DNA of 64,000 nt, from contig JAHCAI010000002.1 in assembly GCA_019634975.1 (NCBI GenBank), positions 406,136-470,135 of the forward strand, read 5' to 3'. This stretch comes from Burkholderiales bacterium (GTDB taxonomy: Bacteria; Pseudomonadota; Gammaproteobacteria; Burkholderiales; SG8-41). A model generated the notes under the pieces. That model saw nothing but the letters and a program-made list of their open reading frames with translations. It was not told the origin of the DNA and ran no database searches. Both the position numbers and the translations under genes were made by a program. This document shows, piece by piece, positions 28,365-36,776 of the stretch (position 1 is its first letter; every line of letters starts with the position of its first letter).

Positions 28365-29073
28365 ATCGCGCGGCGAGTCTCGCGGGATCTGCGCCCAGCC
28401 GGTAGGCGAGGCGCAGGCGCCACATCAGCACTGTCGTCCGCCAGAGGCCGTGCCGCTCCCAGCGCCGGCCGGAAGTCGTCAGGCGGTGAGCGAGGCACAG
28501 CGGCCGGCCATAGACTTTCAGCCGGCCCGACAGCGCAATGTCCTCCATCAGCGGGATTTCCGGAAAACGCCCGGCGGCCTCGAACAGCGAGCGCGTGACA
28601 AACATCGCCTGGTCGCCGGTGGCGATGCCGGTGAGCCGCGAGCGCGCGTTCATCATCCAGGCGATGACTTTCAGCATCGGGTGGCGGCCGTCGATGTCGA
28701 CGTCGAAGCGGCCCCAGCTGCGGCGGCTGCGGGCGAGGCCGCCGATGATCAGGCCGTCGGCGTTCTCGGGCAGCCGCGTGTCGGCATGCAGGAAACAGAG
28801 GATTTCACCCTGCGCCGCGGCGGCGCCGGCATTCATCTGCCGCGCCCGGCCGCGTTCGGCGCTGATCACGCGGTCGGCCGCAGGCCGAGCGAGCGCCGCG
28901 GTGGCGTCGCTGCTGCCGCCGTCGACCACGATCACCTCGACACCGCGCCGGCGCAGCGGCTGCAGGTTCCCGAGCGTGGCCGCGATCTGCTCCGCCTCGT
29001 TCAGTGCGGGAATGATGATCGAAAGGGACAATGCAGGCGGACCGGTTATGGACGGGCGTCGTTCAGCGTCCAA
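28345..29073 (-). CDS. TIGR04283-type glycosyltransferase family 2 (arsenosugar-associated)
   Basis: Up to 242 residues; the start is uncertain (TTG 29073 or TTG 29031, neither with a good ribosome-binding site), probably coupled to the overlapping upstream gene. GT2 motifs are LSIIIPALNEAEQIAATL, VIVVDGGSSDATAALA, ERGRARQMNAGAAAAQGEILCFLHAD and TGDQAMFVTRSLFEAAGRFPEIPLMEDIALS. It is the standard partner of the TIGR04282 protein. Confidence 0.87.
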   Translation of the reverse strand: MDAERRPSITGPPALSLSIIIPALNEAEQIAATLGNLQPLRRRGVEVIVVDGGSSDATAALARPAADRVISAERGRARQMNAGAAAAQGEILCFLHADTRLPENADGLIIGGLARSRRSWGRFDVDIDGRHPMLKVIAWMMNARSRLTGIATGDQAMFVTRSLFEAAGRFPEIPLMEDIALSGRLKVYGRPLCLAHRLTTSGRRWERHGLWRTTVLMWRLRLAYRLGADPARLAARYVRHDS

Positions 29074-29882
29074 TCATAATCGAGGTGGCGGATCACGGCC
29101 TTGCCCGCGGTGATCAGCTGGCGCTGCGCCGGGGCGTCGGCGAGCAGGTCCGCGTATTTCGCGAAGAACTGGGCGAGGGACTGCATGGCTTCGCCCTTGC
29201 CGTCGAAGCCGCGATAGCCGCTGGTCCAGTCTTCGCTGAACCATCTGAAGATCTCGGATACCTCGAGCGCGTTCGACTGCGGGTTGTAGCGGTTGCGGCT
29301 GCGGTCGGCGAGGAAGCGCCGCGTCTGTTCCTCGAGCTGCACCTCCAGCCGCGCGGCGACATAGGCCTCCTCGCGCAGCATCGGGCAGCCCACCGATGCG
29401 CAGTTCACCGCGAAATGCACGCGCGGTTCGTCGTAGGCGCCGGGCTTGCGCAGCGTGTCATGCTCGATCATGTCCAGCGAGAAGTCGCGGTCGAGCAGCC
29501 GGAAGAAGCGGTCCCGGAAGGGATTGCCGAAGACCTTGCCGAAATCCCAGATCGACTTGATGTTCGGATGACGGCTGAGGATTTTCTCGACCGTGAAGGC
29601 GTTGTAGGCATTGATCAGGAAGGCCATCTGCTGCGGCTTCGTCCAGCCGGCGAATTCCTGCATGCTCACCCGCGACAGCGTGTCCAGATAAGACTTCAGC
29701 GCGGCGCGATCCTGCGCCAAACCGGCGTACCGGACCTTCGAGGCCTTGCCGCCGTCGATCAGCACGACGTGTTTTTTCAGCAGTGCGTTCCAGGCGCCAT
29801 GCGCGTGGTCGAAGCCCTGTGCCGCGGCGGGCAGGGCCAGCAGGGACCACAGTAGGAACAGGATGGGGCGTTTTAAAAACAT
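29046..29882 (-). CDS. DUF547 family protein, secreted
   Basis: 278 residues. Signal peptide MFLKRPILFLLWSLLALPAAA with a likely cut before QGFDHAHGAW. The DUF547 core includes QQMAFLINAYNAFTVEKIL, SIWDFGKVFGNPFRDRFFRLL, DEPRVHFAVNCASVGCPMLREEAY and NRYNPQSNALEVSEIFRWFSEDW. The conserved Cys pair CASVGC and acidic residues suggest a papain-like or transglutaminase-like fold for the family (known idea, not proven here). It overlaps the next gene and is part of the packed cluster. Confidence 0.88.
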   Translation of the reverse strand: MFLKRPILFLLWSLLALPAAAQGFDHAHGAWNALLKKHVVLIDGGKASKVRYAGLAQDRAALKSYLDTLSRVSMQEFAGWTKPQQMAFLINAYNAFTVEKILSRHPNIKSIWDFGKVFGNPFRDRFFRLLDRDFSLDMIEHDTLRKPGAYDEPRVHFAVNCASVGCPMLREEAYVAARLEVQLEEQTRRFLADRSRNRYNPQSNALEVSEIFRWFSEDWTSGYRGFDGKGEAMQSLAQFFAKYADLLADAPAQRQLITAGKAVIRHLDYDWTLNDARP

Positions 29883-29914
29883 GAATTAAATCAAATACTT
29901 GGTATTTATCTCGG

Positions 29915-32047
29915 TCAGCCCCGGCGCCAGGCATGGAATCTCCCGACCCAGGCCAGCAGTTTTTGCGGCGCATGCGCGCGTTTCCAGTTGCCCGCGACGT
30001 ACTTGTTGGCTTCGGCGAGCGTCGGGTAGATGTGGATGGTGCCGAGGATCTTGTTGAGGCCGATGCCGTGTTTCATCGCCATCACGAATTCGGCGATCAG
30101 GTCGCCGGCATGCTCGCCGGCGAGGGTGGCGCCGAGGATCTTGTCCTTGCCCGGTACCGTCAGCACCTTGACCAGGCCGTGCGCGTTGCCGTCGGCGATC
30201 GCACGGTCGAGGTCGTCGATGCCGTAGGTGGTGACTTCATAGGGTATGCCTTTTTCCTTCGCCTCGGTCTCGTTGAGTCCGACGCGGGCGACTTCGGGAT
30301 CGGTGAACGTCGCCCAGGGAATCACCGAGAAGTCGGCGCGGAATTTGCGGAAGCCGCCGAACAGGCCGTTGACCGCCGCGTACCAGGCGGTGTGAGCTGC
30401 CGTGTGGGTGAACTGGTACGGTCCGGCGACGTCGCCGCAGGCGAGGATGTTGGGATACTTCGTGCGCATGAACTCGTCGACTTCGACCGTGCGCGCCTTG
30501 GTCACCGGGATGCCCAATTCCTCGAGGCCGTAACCCGCGGTGTTGGCGACACGGCCCACCGCGCAGAGCACGGCGTCGAAAGCGATGCGCACGCTTTCGC
30601 CGGCATGCTCGCAGTAGAGCACCTTCTCGCCGTTCTCGATGGCGAAACGCTGCGCCTTGTGGCCGAGCAGCACGCTGACGCCCTCGTCACGGAATTTCCG
30701 CAGCACCATCTCCGAGATTTCGGGGTCTTCGCGCACCATCAGCCGCGGCAGCATTTCCACCTGCGTGACATTGGACCCGAGCCGCGCGAAGCACTGTGCC
30801 AGTTCGCAGCCGATCGGCCCGCCGCCGAGCACGACCAGGCGCTGCGGCCGTTCGCGCAGATCCCAGACCGTGTCCGAGGTCAGCACGCCGACTTCATCAA
30901 TGCCGGGAATCGGCGGCACGAAGGGCCGCGCGCCGGCAGCGATGACGATGCCGCGGGTTGTCAGCGTCTGCGTGCCGGCCGCGGTTCTGATCTCGACCGT
31001 CCACGGCGAGGTGATCTTTGCCTCGCCCTGCAGGCATTCGACGCCGAGCCCCGTGTAGCGCTCGACCGAATCATGGGGTTCGATGTCGCGGATCACCCGC
31101 TGCACCCGTTCCATCACGTCGGCGAAGTCGAAATCGACGCGGCAGTCCTTCAGGCCGTAATGGCCGGCCTGCTTCATCGTCGCCACCAGCTTCGCCGACT
31201 TGATCAGCGCCTTCGACGGCACGCAGCCGGTGTTCAGGCAGTCGCCGCCCATGCGGTGTTTTTCGACCAGCGTCACCTTCGCCTTGACCGCGGCGGCGAT
31301 ATAGGCCGACACCAGCCCCGCCGATCCGGCGCCGATAACGACGAGGTTGCGGTCGAAGCGCGCAGGCCTCGCCCAGCCGGCGTAGACCTTGCGCGCCTTC
31401 AGGGCATCCAGCGTTTTCTTGGCGGCGAGGGGGAACAGGCCCAGCAGCGCGAAGGCGAAGACCAGCCCGGGAGACAGCCGGAACTCGCCAAGCTGGGTGC
31501 CGGCGTAGACGTAGACCACCGTGCCGGCGAGCATGCCAAGCTGGCTGACCCAGGCATAGGTCCAGGCGCGGATCGGCGTCAGGCCCATCAGCAGGTTGAC
31601 CGCGAAAAACGGAAACACCGGCACCAGGCGCAGCGCAAACAGGTAGAAGGCGCCTTCGCGCGCGACGCCCTCGTTGAGGGGCCGCAGCCGGTCGCCGAAA
31701 CGCTGCTGCACCCAGTCATGGAGCAGGAAACGCGCGCTGAGGAAGGCCAGTGTCGCGCCCAGGGTCGAGGCGAAGGACACGATCACCGTGCCCCACAGCA
31801 GGCCGAACACCGCGCCGGCGACCAGAGTCATGACTGCGGCGCCCGGCAGCGACAGTGCGGTCACCGCGACATAGGCGGCAAAAAACAGCAGCGCCGAACG
31901 CAGCGGCCGGGTCTGCACTTCAGCGTCGATCACTGCGCGCTGCGCTTCGAAATATTCCCGGGAGAAATACTGCTTCAGGTCAAATGCGAAGAAGGCGATG
32001 ACGCCCGCAGCAATCAGCACGACAAGCAGCAGCTTGCTCTTTTTCAT
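29915..32047 (-). CDS. Fusion of a TVP38/VTT membrane domain to a mercuric-reductase-like disulfide oxidoreductase
   Basis: 710 residues. Residues 1-220 are a SNARE-associated/VTT domain (SLPGAAVMTLVAGAVFGLLWG, FYLFALRLVPVFPFFAVNLLMGL) with about five membrane helices. Residues 232-710 are a class I pyridine nucleotide-disulfide oxidoreductase: FAD motif LVVIGAGSAGLVSAY, redox pair in GGDCLNTGCVPSK (Cys270/Cys275), NAD motif LVVLGGGPIGCELAQ, ILACGDVAGPYQFTH and the C-terminal dimer helix with HIYPTLAEAN. MerA-specific metal-binding C-terminal Cys residues are absent. The fusion ties a redox flavoprotein to the membrane. It overlaps the upstream phosphoesterase-like gene by ATGA. Confidence 0.9.
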   Translation of the reverse strand: MKKSKLLLVVLIAAGVIAFFAFDLKQYFSREYFEAQRAVIDAEVQTRPLRSALLFFAAYVAVTALSLPGAAVMTLVAGAVFGLLWGTVIVSFASTLGATLAFLSARFLLHDWVQQRFGDRLRPLNEGVAREGAFYLFALRLVPVFPFFAVNLLMGLTPIRAWTYAWVSQLGMLAGTVVYVYAGTQLGEFRLSPGLVFAFALLGLFPLAAKKTLDALKARKVYAGWARPARFDRNLVVIGAGSAGLVSAYIAAAVKAKVTLVEKHRMGGDCLNTGCVPSKALIKSAKLVATMKQAGHYGLKDCRVDFDFADVMERVQRVIRDIEPHDSVERYTGLGVECLQGEAKITSPWTVEIRTAAGTQTLTTRGIVIAAGARPFVPPIPGIDEVGVLTSDTVWDLRERPQRLVVLGGGPIGCELAQCFARLGSNVTQVEMLPRLMVREDPEISEMVLRKFRDEGVSVLLGHKAQRFAIENGEKVLYCEHAGESVRIAFDAVLCAVGRVANTAGYGLEELGIPVTKARTVEVDEFMRTKYPNILACGDVAGPYQFTHTAAHTAWYAAVNGLFGGFRKFRADFSVIPWATFTDPEVARVGLNETEAKEKGIPYEVTTYGIDDLDRAIADGNAHGLVKVLTVPGKDKILGATLAGEHAGDLIAEFVMAMKHGIGLNKILGTIHIYPTLAEANKYVAGNWKRAHAPQKLLAWVGRFHAWRRG

Positions 32048-33048
32048 CGTTGTTCTCCGGCTGCGCGCAGTTCCCGCAACAGCCTGTTGTTGATCCGGAT
32101 GCCGGTACGCATGGCCCTGTTCAGCCCGTAACGCGGCCCTTCGCTGATCCGGCGGTAATACGAACGGTGTCCGGCGCTGCCCTCGGGCCAGTGGGCGAGG
32201 AAATCAGCCAGCCATTGCCGCGGCTCGTAATGCACGGCGAGGGCGTCGACATGGACACCGTCGATCACTGCGCCGTAGAGCGCGGTGGCGGCCTGCGCTG
32301 GTGTCACGCCGATGCGGGTGATGACGCCGAAGGCGGTGCCGGCGAAATTGGGCATGCCGGCGGCGCCGTTGTTGAACAGCAGGCAGGCACCGCGCGCCGT
32401 CGAGAGTTTGAGGGCCACCGGCAGGCAGGTGTGGCTGCTGGCGATGATGCGGGTGCGTGAGGCGGCGAAATGGGAGGCCAGTGTGGCGAGACCGCCTTTG
32501 TCCGCCAGCGCGGATTCATCATAGGCCCAGCCGGCCAGCGACTCGCAGTCGCCGTGGACGATGGCCACGCGCAGGCCGCCGACCTCGGCGACCCGGTGCA
32601 TCGGCAACGCCGCCAGTTGCTCACGCAGCCGCGGCAGGCCGCGCGCGGTCTCGCGCAGCGCCGCAAGCATCTCATTCGAGCGCGCCACGTCCCCGTCACT
32701 CACGGACTGCGGATAGGCGCAGCCACAGCCTGCGGCACCGTCATCACCGGCCAGTTCGGTCTCGACGTTGCCGCGCAGCGCCGTGTGTTGAAGCACGGCT
32801 TCATTGATCGCGGCGAAACCCGCGGCATCGCGGTTGAACCAGTTGAAGTCGCCGTTGAACACCTGGGTCACCGGTCCGGGTTCGGAGGCTGCCATCGCCG
32901 CGATCGCCTGCAGCGCCGGCCCGTTGCCGTAGAGGCCGCCGATCACATACAGCGTATCGGCGACGATCTCCGGTGGACGGTTCAGCGCAGCCGGCGGATA
33001 ACGGTAATGCAGCGGGCAGCTGCGTCCGGGTCGCGCGGCCTCAGGCAT
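32044..33048 (-). CDS. Metallophosphoesterase-like protein
   Basis: 334 residues. The elements LYVIGGLYGNGPALQAIAAM, FNGDFNWFNRD, LRGNVETEL, IVHGDCESLAGW and IIASSHTCLPVALKLS follow the order of a calcineurin-like phosphoesterase (D/G-x-x-GN, GNVE, HGD, GHTH replaced by SSHT). The first Asp motif is GLYGN rather than GDxHG, so catalytic activity is uncertain. It overlaps the transporter gene by 8 bases and the fusion gene by 4 bases. Its role in the cluster is unknown. Confidence 0.75.
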   Translation of the reverse strand: MPEAARPGRSCPLHYRYPPAALNRPPEIVADTLYVIGGLYGNGPALQAIAAMAASEPGPVTQVFNGDFNWFNRDAAGFAAINEAVLQHTALRGNVETELAGDDGAAGCGCAYPQSVSDGDVARSNEMLAALRETARGLPRLREQLAALPMHRVAEVGGLRVAIVHGDCESLAGWAYDESALADKGGLATLASHFAASRTRIIASSHTCLPVALKLSTARGACLLFNNGAAGMPNFAGTAFGVITRIGVTPAQAATALYGAVIDGVHVDALAVHYEPRQWLADFLAHWPEGSAGHRSYYRRISEGPRYGLNRAMRTGIRINNRLLRELRAAGEQR

Positions 33049-34429
33049 GGCTGCCGCGCAGGCGCTGGATGATCACCGGCAGCAGGAAGCCGGCGATGCA
33101 GATCAGCAGTCCGTAGAGGTTGGTGCCCAGCAGCAGCGCGTACTTGCCGTCGCCGATGGCCCAGGACTGCGGAATCATGCCGGCGGCGAGCAGCACGCCA
33201 AGCACGATGCCGGGCCAGAAGGCGAGATGGAAACTCCAGGGTGAATGTTTGACCAGCGGCGCCAGCAGGAACACCGGCGCGAGACCCATCACCATCGTGC
33301 CGCTGACGGTGGTGGCCTTCAGGATGTCGGTGCCGGCGATCATCGGCAGGTTGCCGAGCAGCGCGAAGGCCGCCATGGTCCACATGCCGATGACCATGGC
33401 CCGCGGACCGGGGCTGCGGCCGGCCAGCATCGGCAGTTCGCGGCCGATCGACTTGGCGACCGAGGAAAAGGTCGAGTCCAGCGTCGAACCCGCGGCCATG
33501 ATCATCACCACGGTCATCAGCAGGTAGGGCAGCGTGCCGAAGGCCAGCGCGACGGCGCCCGGCATGTTGTCGCCGGAAGGCAGGCCTTCGAGCTTGGCAT
33601 GCACGCCGACCAGGCTGAAGGCGAAGATGCAGAAGAAGCCGAGCACGCCGGCGACGATCATCGCGCGCAGCATTGTTTTTTCGCGGGTGATGAAACCGCG
33701 GTCGGTCAGCACCGGATCGTGGAAGGGATAGGACACCACCTGCAGCAGCGCCACCAGCAGCAGGTCGACCCCGGCGTTCAGCCTGAAATCGCCGACCGAG
33801 AGCAGCGTGCCGATGCCGTGCTTGGGCAGCACCAGGAACAGCACCGTCCCGAGCACGAACACGAACAGCACCGCCTGGATGACATCGGTGACGATGGAGC
33901 TGCGCAGGCCGCCTTTCAGGCTGTAGACCAGCGTGGCCGCGGTGAACAGCAGCGCGGCGCCTATGAATATCGCGTCACCGGGCTGGCCGTAGTAGGCGCC
34001 GACCACCGCGGTGTTGCTCCAGACCTCGTTGTAGAGCCGGATCAGGATCGCCGCGGTGAAGGCCAGTGCGGCGAGGCGGCCGTAACGCCCGATCAGGAAG
34101 GGCACCAGGCCGGTGGCGCCGTGTCGCGTGCGCAGCCAGTAGATGACGAGGCCCGCCACCGGAATCGACAGCCAGTAGGTGGCGTAGGCCAGTCCGCCGA
34201 CCACGCCGTGAGCCGCACCGAGGTTGGCGGCGTTGGTGACCGACTTCGCGAATATCCAGCTGATGAAAATGCTGCACACCAGCGCCCATTCGCTGGCCGG
34301 GCGGCCGGCGCTGTCGCTGCCGCCGAAAAAACTGGCCTCGCTGCGGGCGCTGGGCGAGATCGCGTACATCACGCCGCCGTAGAGCAGCAGGAAGGCCCAG
34401 AAATAGATCGCGAACGCGGGTTCGATCAT
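33041..34429 (-). CDS. Sodium:solute symporter (SSS family) transporter
   Basis: 462 residues with about 12-13 membrane helices. It begins in a helix (IEPAFAIYFWAFLLLYGGVMYA) and contains SSS-type segments SIFISWIFAKSVTNAANLGAAHG, LKGGLRSSIVTDVIQAVLF, DPVLTDRGFITREKTMLRA and MAAGSTLDSTFSSVAKSIGREL. It is related to the proline/panthothenate symporter superfamily; the substrate is unknown. It lies 25 bases downstream of arsS and is translationally overlapped with the next gene, so it may import a precursor or export-balance the product of the cluster (inference). Confidence 0.85.
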   Translation of the reverse strand: MIEPAFAIYFWAFLLLYGGVMYAISPSARSEASFFGGSDSAGRPASEWALVCSIFISWIFAKSVTNAANLGAAHGVVGGLAYATYWLSIPVAGLVIYWLRTRHGATGLVPFLIGRYGRLAALAFTAAILIRLYNEVWSNTAVVGAYYGQPGDAIFIGAALLFTAATLVYSLKGGLRSSIVTDVIQAVLFVFVLGTVLFLVLPKHGIGTLLSVGDFRLNAGVDLLLVALLQVVSYPFHDPVLTDRGFITREKTMLRAMIVAGVLGFFCIFAFSLVGVHAKLEGLPSGDNMPGAVALAFGTLPYLLMTVVMIMAAGSTLDSTFSSVAKSIGRELPMLAGRSPGPRAMVIGMWTMAAFALLGNLPMIAGTDILKATTVSGTMVMGLAPVFLLAPLVKHSPWSFHLAFWPGIVLGVLLAAGMIPQSWAIGDGKYALLLGTNLYGLLICIAGFLLPVIIQRLRGSHA

Positions 34430-34454
34430 GATGTTGTGGGGATTAGTGCGGTTT

Positions 34455-35420
34455 TCAGGCGGCGAGCGCGCCGCCGCAGCTCGAGCCCTGGCCGGCGGTG
34501 CAGCCGTAGCAGTGGTCCTTGACCACGATCGGGTTGCCGTCGAGGTCGGCGCCGATCAGTTCGCGCAGGTGGGTGCGCGGTTTGCCTTTCCACACGAGCG
34601 GCAGTCCCAGCATCTGGTTGAAGTCGCAGTCATGGACATAACCCTGCCAGTCCACCGACAGCAGTGTCCTGCACATCAGGGATTCAAGGTTCTGCGGGCG
34701 GTACGCATCCCTGAGCAGCTGCATGTAGCCGCCGAACTGCCCTTTGGATACCAGCGTGCTGCCGAAGCGCTGGATCGGCATGTTGGCGAGCACATAGAGC
34801 TCGTTGAATAGGACACCATAAGCATCGGCGAGGTGTTTCTTGTAATCCTGTTCCAGCTGCTGCTGCCCCGGCGGCAGCACCGGGCCCTGCGGGTTGTAGA
34901 CCAGGTTGAGCGCGAGCCCGGAACCGGGGCGGCCGTAACCCAGGGCATTGAGTTTCTGCAGCGCGCGGATGCTGGCCGAGAACACACCCTCGCCGCGCTG
35001 GCGATCGACGTTGTCTTCGAGGTAACAGGGCAGCGAGGCAGTGATGTCCACCTGTTGCGCGGCGAGAAACTCCGCGAGACCTTCCTGGCCGGGCTCGAAC
35101 AGGATGGTCAGGTTGCAGCGGTCGATTACCCGCACGCCGAGCGCGCGCGCCGATTCGACCAGCAGGCGGAAATGCGGATTAAGCTCCGGCGCGCCGCCGG
35201 TGATGTCCAGCGTGCGGATGGCGGCAGCCTTGAGGAAGGCCACGACCTCGAAAATGGTTTCGCGCGCCATCAGCTCGGTCCGCGTCGGGCCGGCATTGAC
35301 ATGGCAGTGCAGGCAGCTCTGGTTGCACTTGTAGCCGAGGTTGACCTGGAGGATTTCCGTTTTCCGGCGGCGGATGGCGGGGAAGTCGGTGGCTTCGAGC
35401 AGGGGCAGTGTGGCGTGCAT
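34455..35420 (-). CDS. arsS: Radical SAM protein of the ArsS family (arsenosugar-type biosynthesis)
   Basis: 321 residues from ATG 35420. The radical-SAM cluster motif is CNQSCLHCHVNAGP (CxxxCxxC). Further family segments are RTELMARETIFEVV, LDITGGAPELNPHFR, ASLPCYLEDNVDRQRG and the Cys-rich C-terminal half (LMCRTLLSVDWQGYVHDCDFNQMLG and KDHCYGCTAGQGSSCGGALAA) which binds further clusters. The ORF continues upstream but only as antisense of xseB/ispA/dxs. Some members of this family contain selenocysteine near the C-terminus; here all positions are Cys (the GSSCGG Cys is TGC). First gene of the minus-strand cluster 35420-26966. Confidence 0.92.
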   Translation of the reverse strand: MHATLPLLEATDFPAIRRRKTEILQVNLGYKCNQSCLHCHVNAGPTRTELMARETIFEVVAFLKAAAIRTLDITGGAPELNPHFRLLVESARALGVRVIDRCNLTILFEPGQEGLAEFLAAQQVDITASLPCYLEDNVDRQRGEGVFSASIRALQKLNALGYGRPGSGLALNLVYNPQGPVLPPGQQQLEQDYKKHLADAYGVLFNELYVLANMPIQRFGSTLVSKGQFGGYMQLLRDAYRPQNLESLMCRTLLSVDWQGYVHDCDFNQMLGLPLVWKGKPRTHLRELIGADLDGNPIVVKDHCYGCTAGQGSSCGGALAA

Positions 35421-35606
35421 CGATTTTCTCTTGGCTTGGAGAGGCTGGCCGTAGGTCGCGGTGTCCGCGAATTCCTTACGACAACGCTTCATTCTACGCA
35501 GGCGCCGCAAGGCCTGACTTGAGGGGCCCTGTGTCGGGCCCTTGCGTTGACCGCAAGCCCATGATTGCGTTACATTTCCTGTCCTTTCTGCAGGGTCGCG
35601 GGCCTG

Positions 35607-35840
35607 ATGACAAAAACCAGCAAGACGCCGGCCACACCCACGTTCGAATCCTCGCTTGCCGAGCTGGAGAAGATCGTGGAGGCGATGGAAGAGGGCCAGA
35701 TGCCGCTCGAGCAGTCGCTGGCCGCCTACAAGCGCGGCGCGGAGCTGCTGAAGTTCTGCCAGGCGCAGCTGCAGGATGCCCAGCAGCAGGTCAAGCTGCT
35801 GGAAAACGGCGTGCTGAAGAATTTCGGCGCCGCCGAATAA
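35607..35840 (+). CDS. xseB: Exodeoxyribonuclease VII small subunit
   Basis: 77 residues from ATG 35607. FESSLAELEKIVEAMEEGQMPLEQSLAAYKRG, followed by LLKFCQAQLQDAQQQVKLL, is the standard XseB helical hairpin. The XseA/XseB enzyme degrades single-stranded DNA to oligonucleotides. It lies first in the xseB-ispA-dxs order common in Proteobacteria, 27 bases before ispA, and is divergent from arsS. Confidence 0.95.
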   Translation: MTKTSKTPATPTFESSLAELEKIVEAMEEGQMPLEQSLAAYKRGAELLKFCQAQLQDAQQQVKLLENGVLKNFGAAE

Positions 35841-35867
35841 CGCCGTCTTTTTCTTTTTCCATCCAAA

Positions 35868-36764
35868 GTGACCGCTCCTGATTTCCAGGCCTGGGCCGCC
35901 GCCGGGCAAGAACGCATCGAGGCTTTCCTGCAGCGCGTGCTGCCGCAGCCCGAGATTGCGCCGCAGCGCCTGCACGCGGCGATGCGCTATGCGGCGCTCG
36001 GCGCCGGCAAGCGCGTGCGGCCGCTGCTGGCCTATGCCGCCGGCGAGCTCTCGGGTGCCGATGTCGAGCGCGTGACTGTCGCCGGCGCCGCGGTCGAACT
36101 GATCCACGCCTATTCGCTGGTGCATGACGACCTGCCGTGCATGGACGACGACGTGCTGCGCCGGGGCAAGCCGACCTGCCATGTCGAGTTCGACGAGGCC
36201 ACCGCGCTGCTGGTGGGCGATGCGCTGCAGAGCCTTGCCTTCCAGCTGCTCGGCGACTATCGCCTCGCCGACGATGCCGCGGCCCAGCTCGAGATGGTCA
36301 AGCTGCTGGCGGTTGCCGCCGGTTCGCGCGGCATGGCCGGCGGCCAGGCGATCGACCTCGCCGCGGTGGGCAGGACGCTGAGCGTGCCCGAACTCGAATT
36401 CATGCACATCCACAAGACCGGCGCGCTGATCCGCGCCGCGGCCGTGCTCGGCGCGCGCTGCGGCAGCGGCCTCAGCGAGGCCGAATTCGCGCGCGTCGAC
36501 AGCTTCGCCAAATCCGTCGGGCTTGCCTTCCAGGTCGTCGACGACGTGCTCGACGCCGACGGTTCGACGGCGACGCTGGGCAAGACCGCCGGAAAGGATG
36601 CCGAGCAGGGCAAGCCGACCTATGTCAGCGCGATGGGCGTCACCCAGGCCAAGGCGCTGGCTGAACAGCTGCGCGGGGAAGCCCATGCCGCCATTGCGCC
36701 TTTCGGCGGGCGCGGCGCGCGGCTTGCGCAACTCGCCGATTTCATCGTGCTGCGCAAGTTCTGA
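35868..36764 (+). CDS. ispA: Farnesyl diphosphate synthase (polyprenyl synthetase) IspA
   Basis: 298 residues from a GTG start at 35868. The first Asp-rich motif is HDDLPCMDDDVLRRGKPTCH (FARM), the second VVDDVLDADGSTATLGKTAGKD (SARM); GAGKRVRPLL is the substrate-binding segment. It condenses DMAPP/GPP with IPP to FPP in the cytoplasm, feeding undecaprenol and quinone side chains. dxs follows 12 bases later. Confidence 0.96.
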   Translation: MTAPDFQAWAAAGQERIEAFLQRVLPQPEIAPQRLHAAMRYAALGAGKRVRPLLAYAAGELSGADVERVTVAGAAVELIHAYSLVHDDLPCMDDDVLRRGKPTCHVEFDEATALLVGDALQSLAFQLLGDYRLADDAAAQLEMVKLLAVAAGSRGMAGGQAIDLAAVGRTLSVPELEFMHIHKTGALIRAAAVLGARCGSGLSEAEFARVDSFAKSVGLAFQVVDDVLDADGSTATLGKTAGKDAEQGKPTYVSAMGVTQAKALAEQLRGEAHAAIAPFGGRGARLAQLADFIVLRKF

Positions 36765-36776
36765 GACAATGCGGCC

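Noticed and set aside
34455..34520. Selenocysteine in the C-terminal part of ArsS
   Set aside because: The family has selenoprotein members, but here the Cys-rich C-terminus uses TGC throughout; the TGA is the normal stop.
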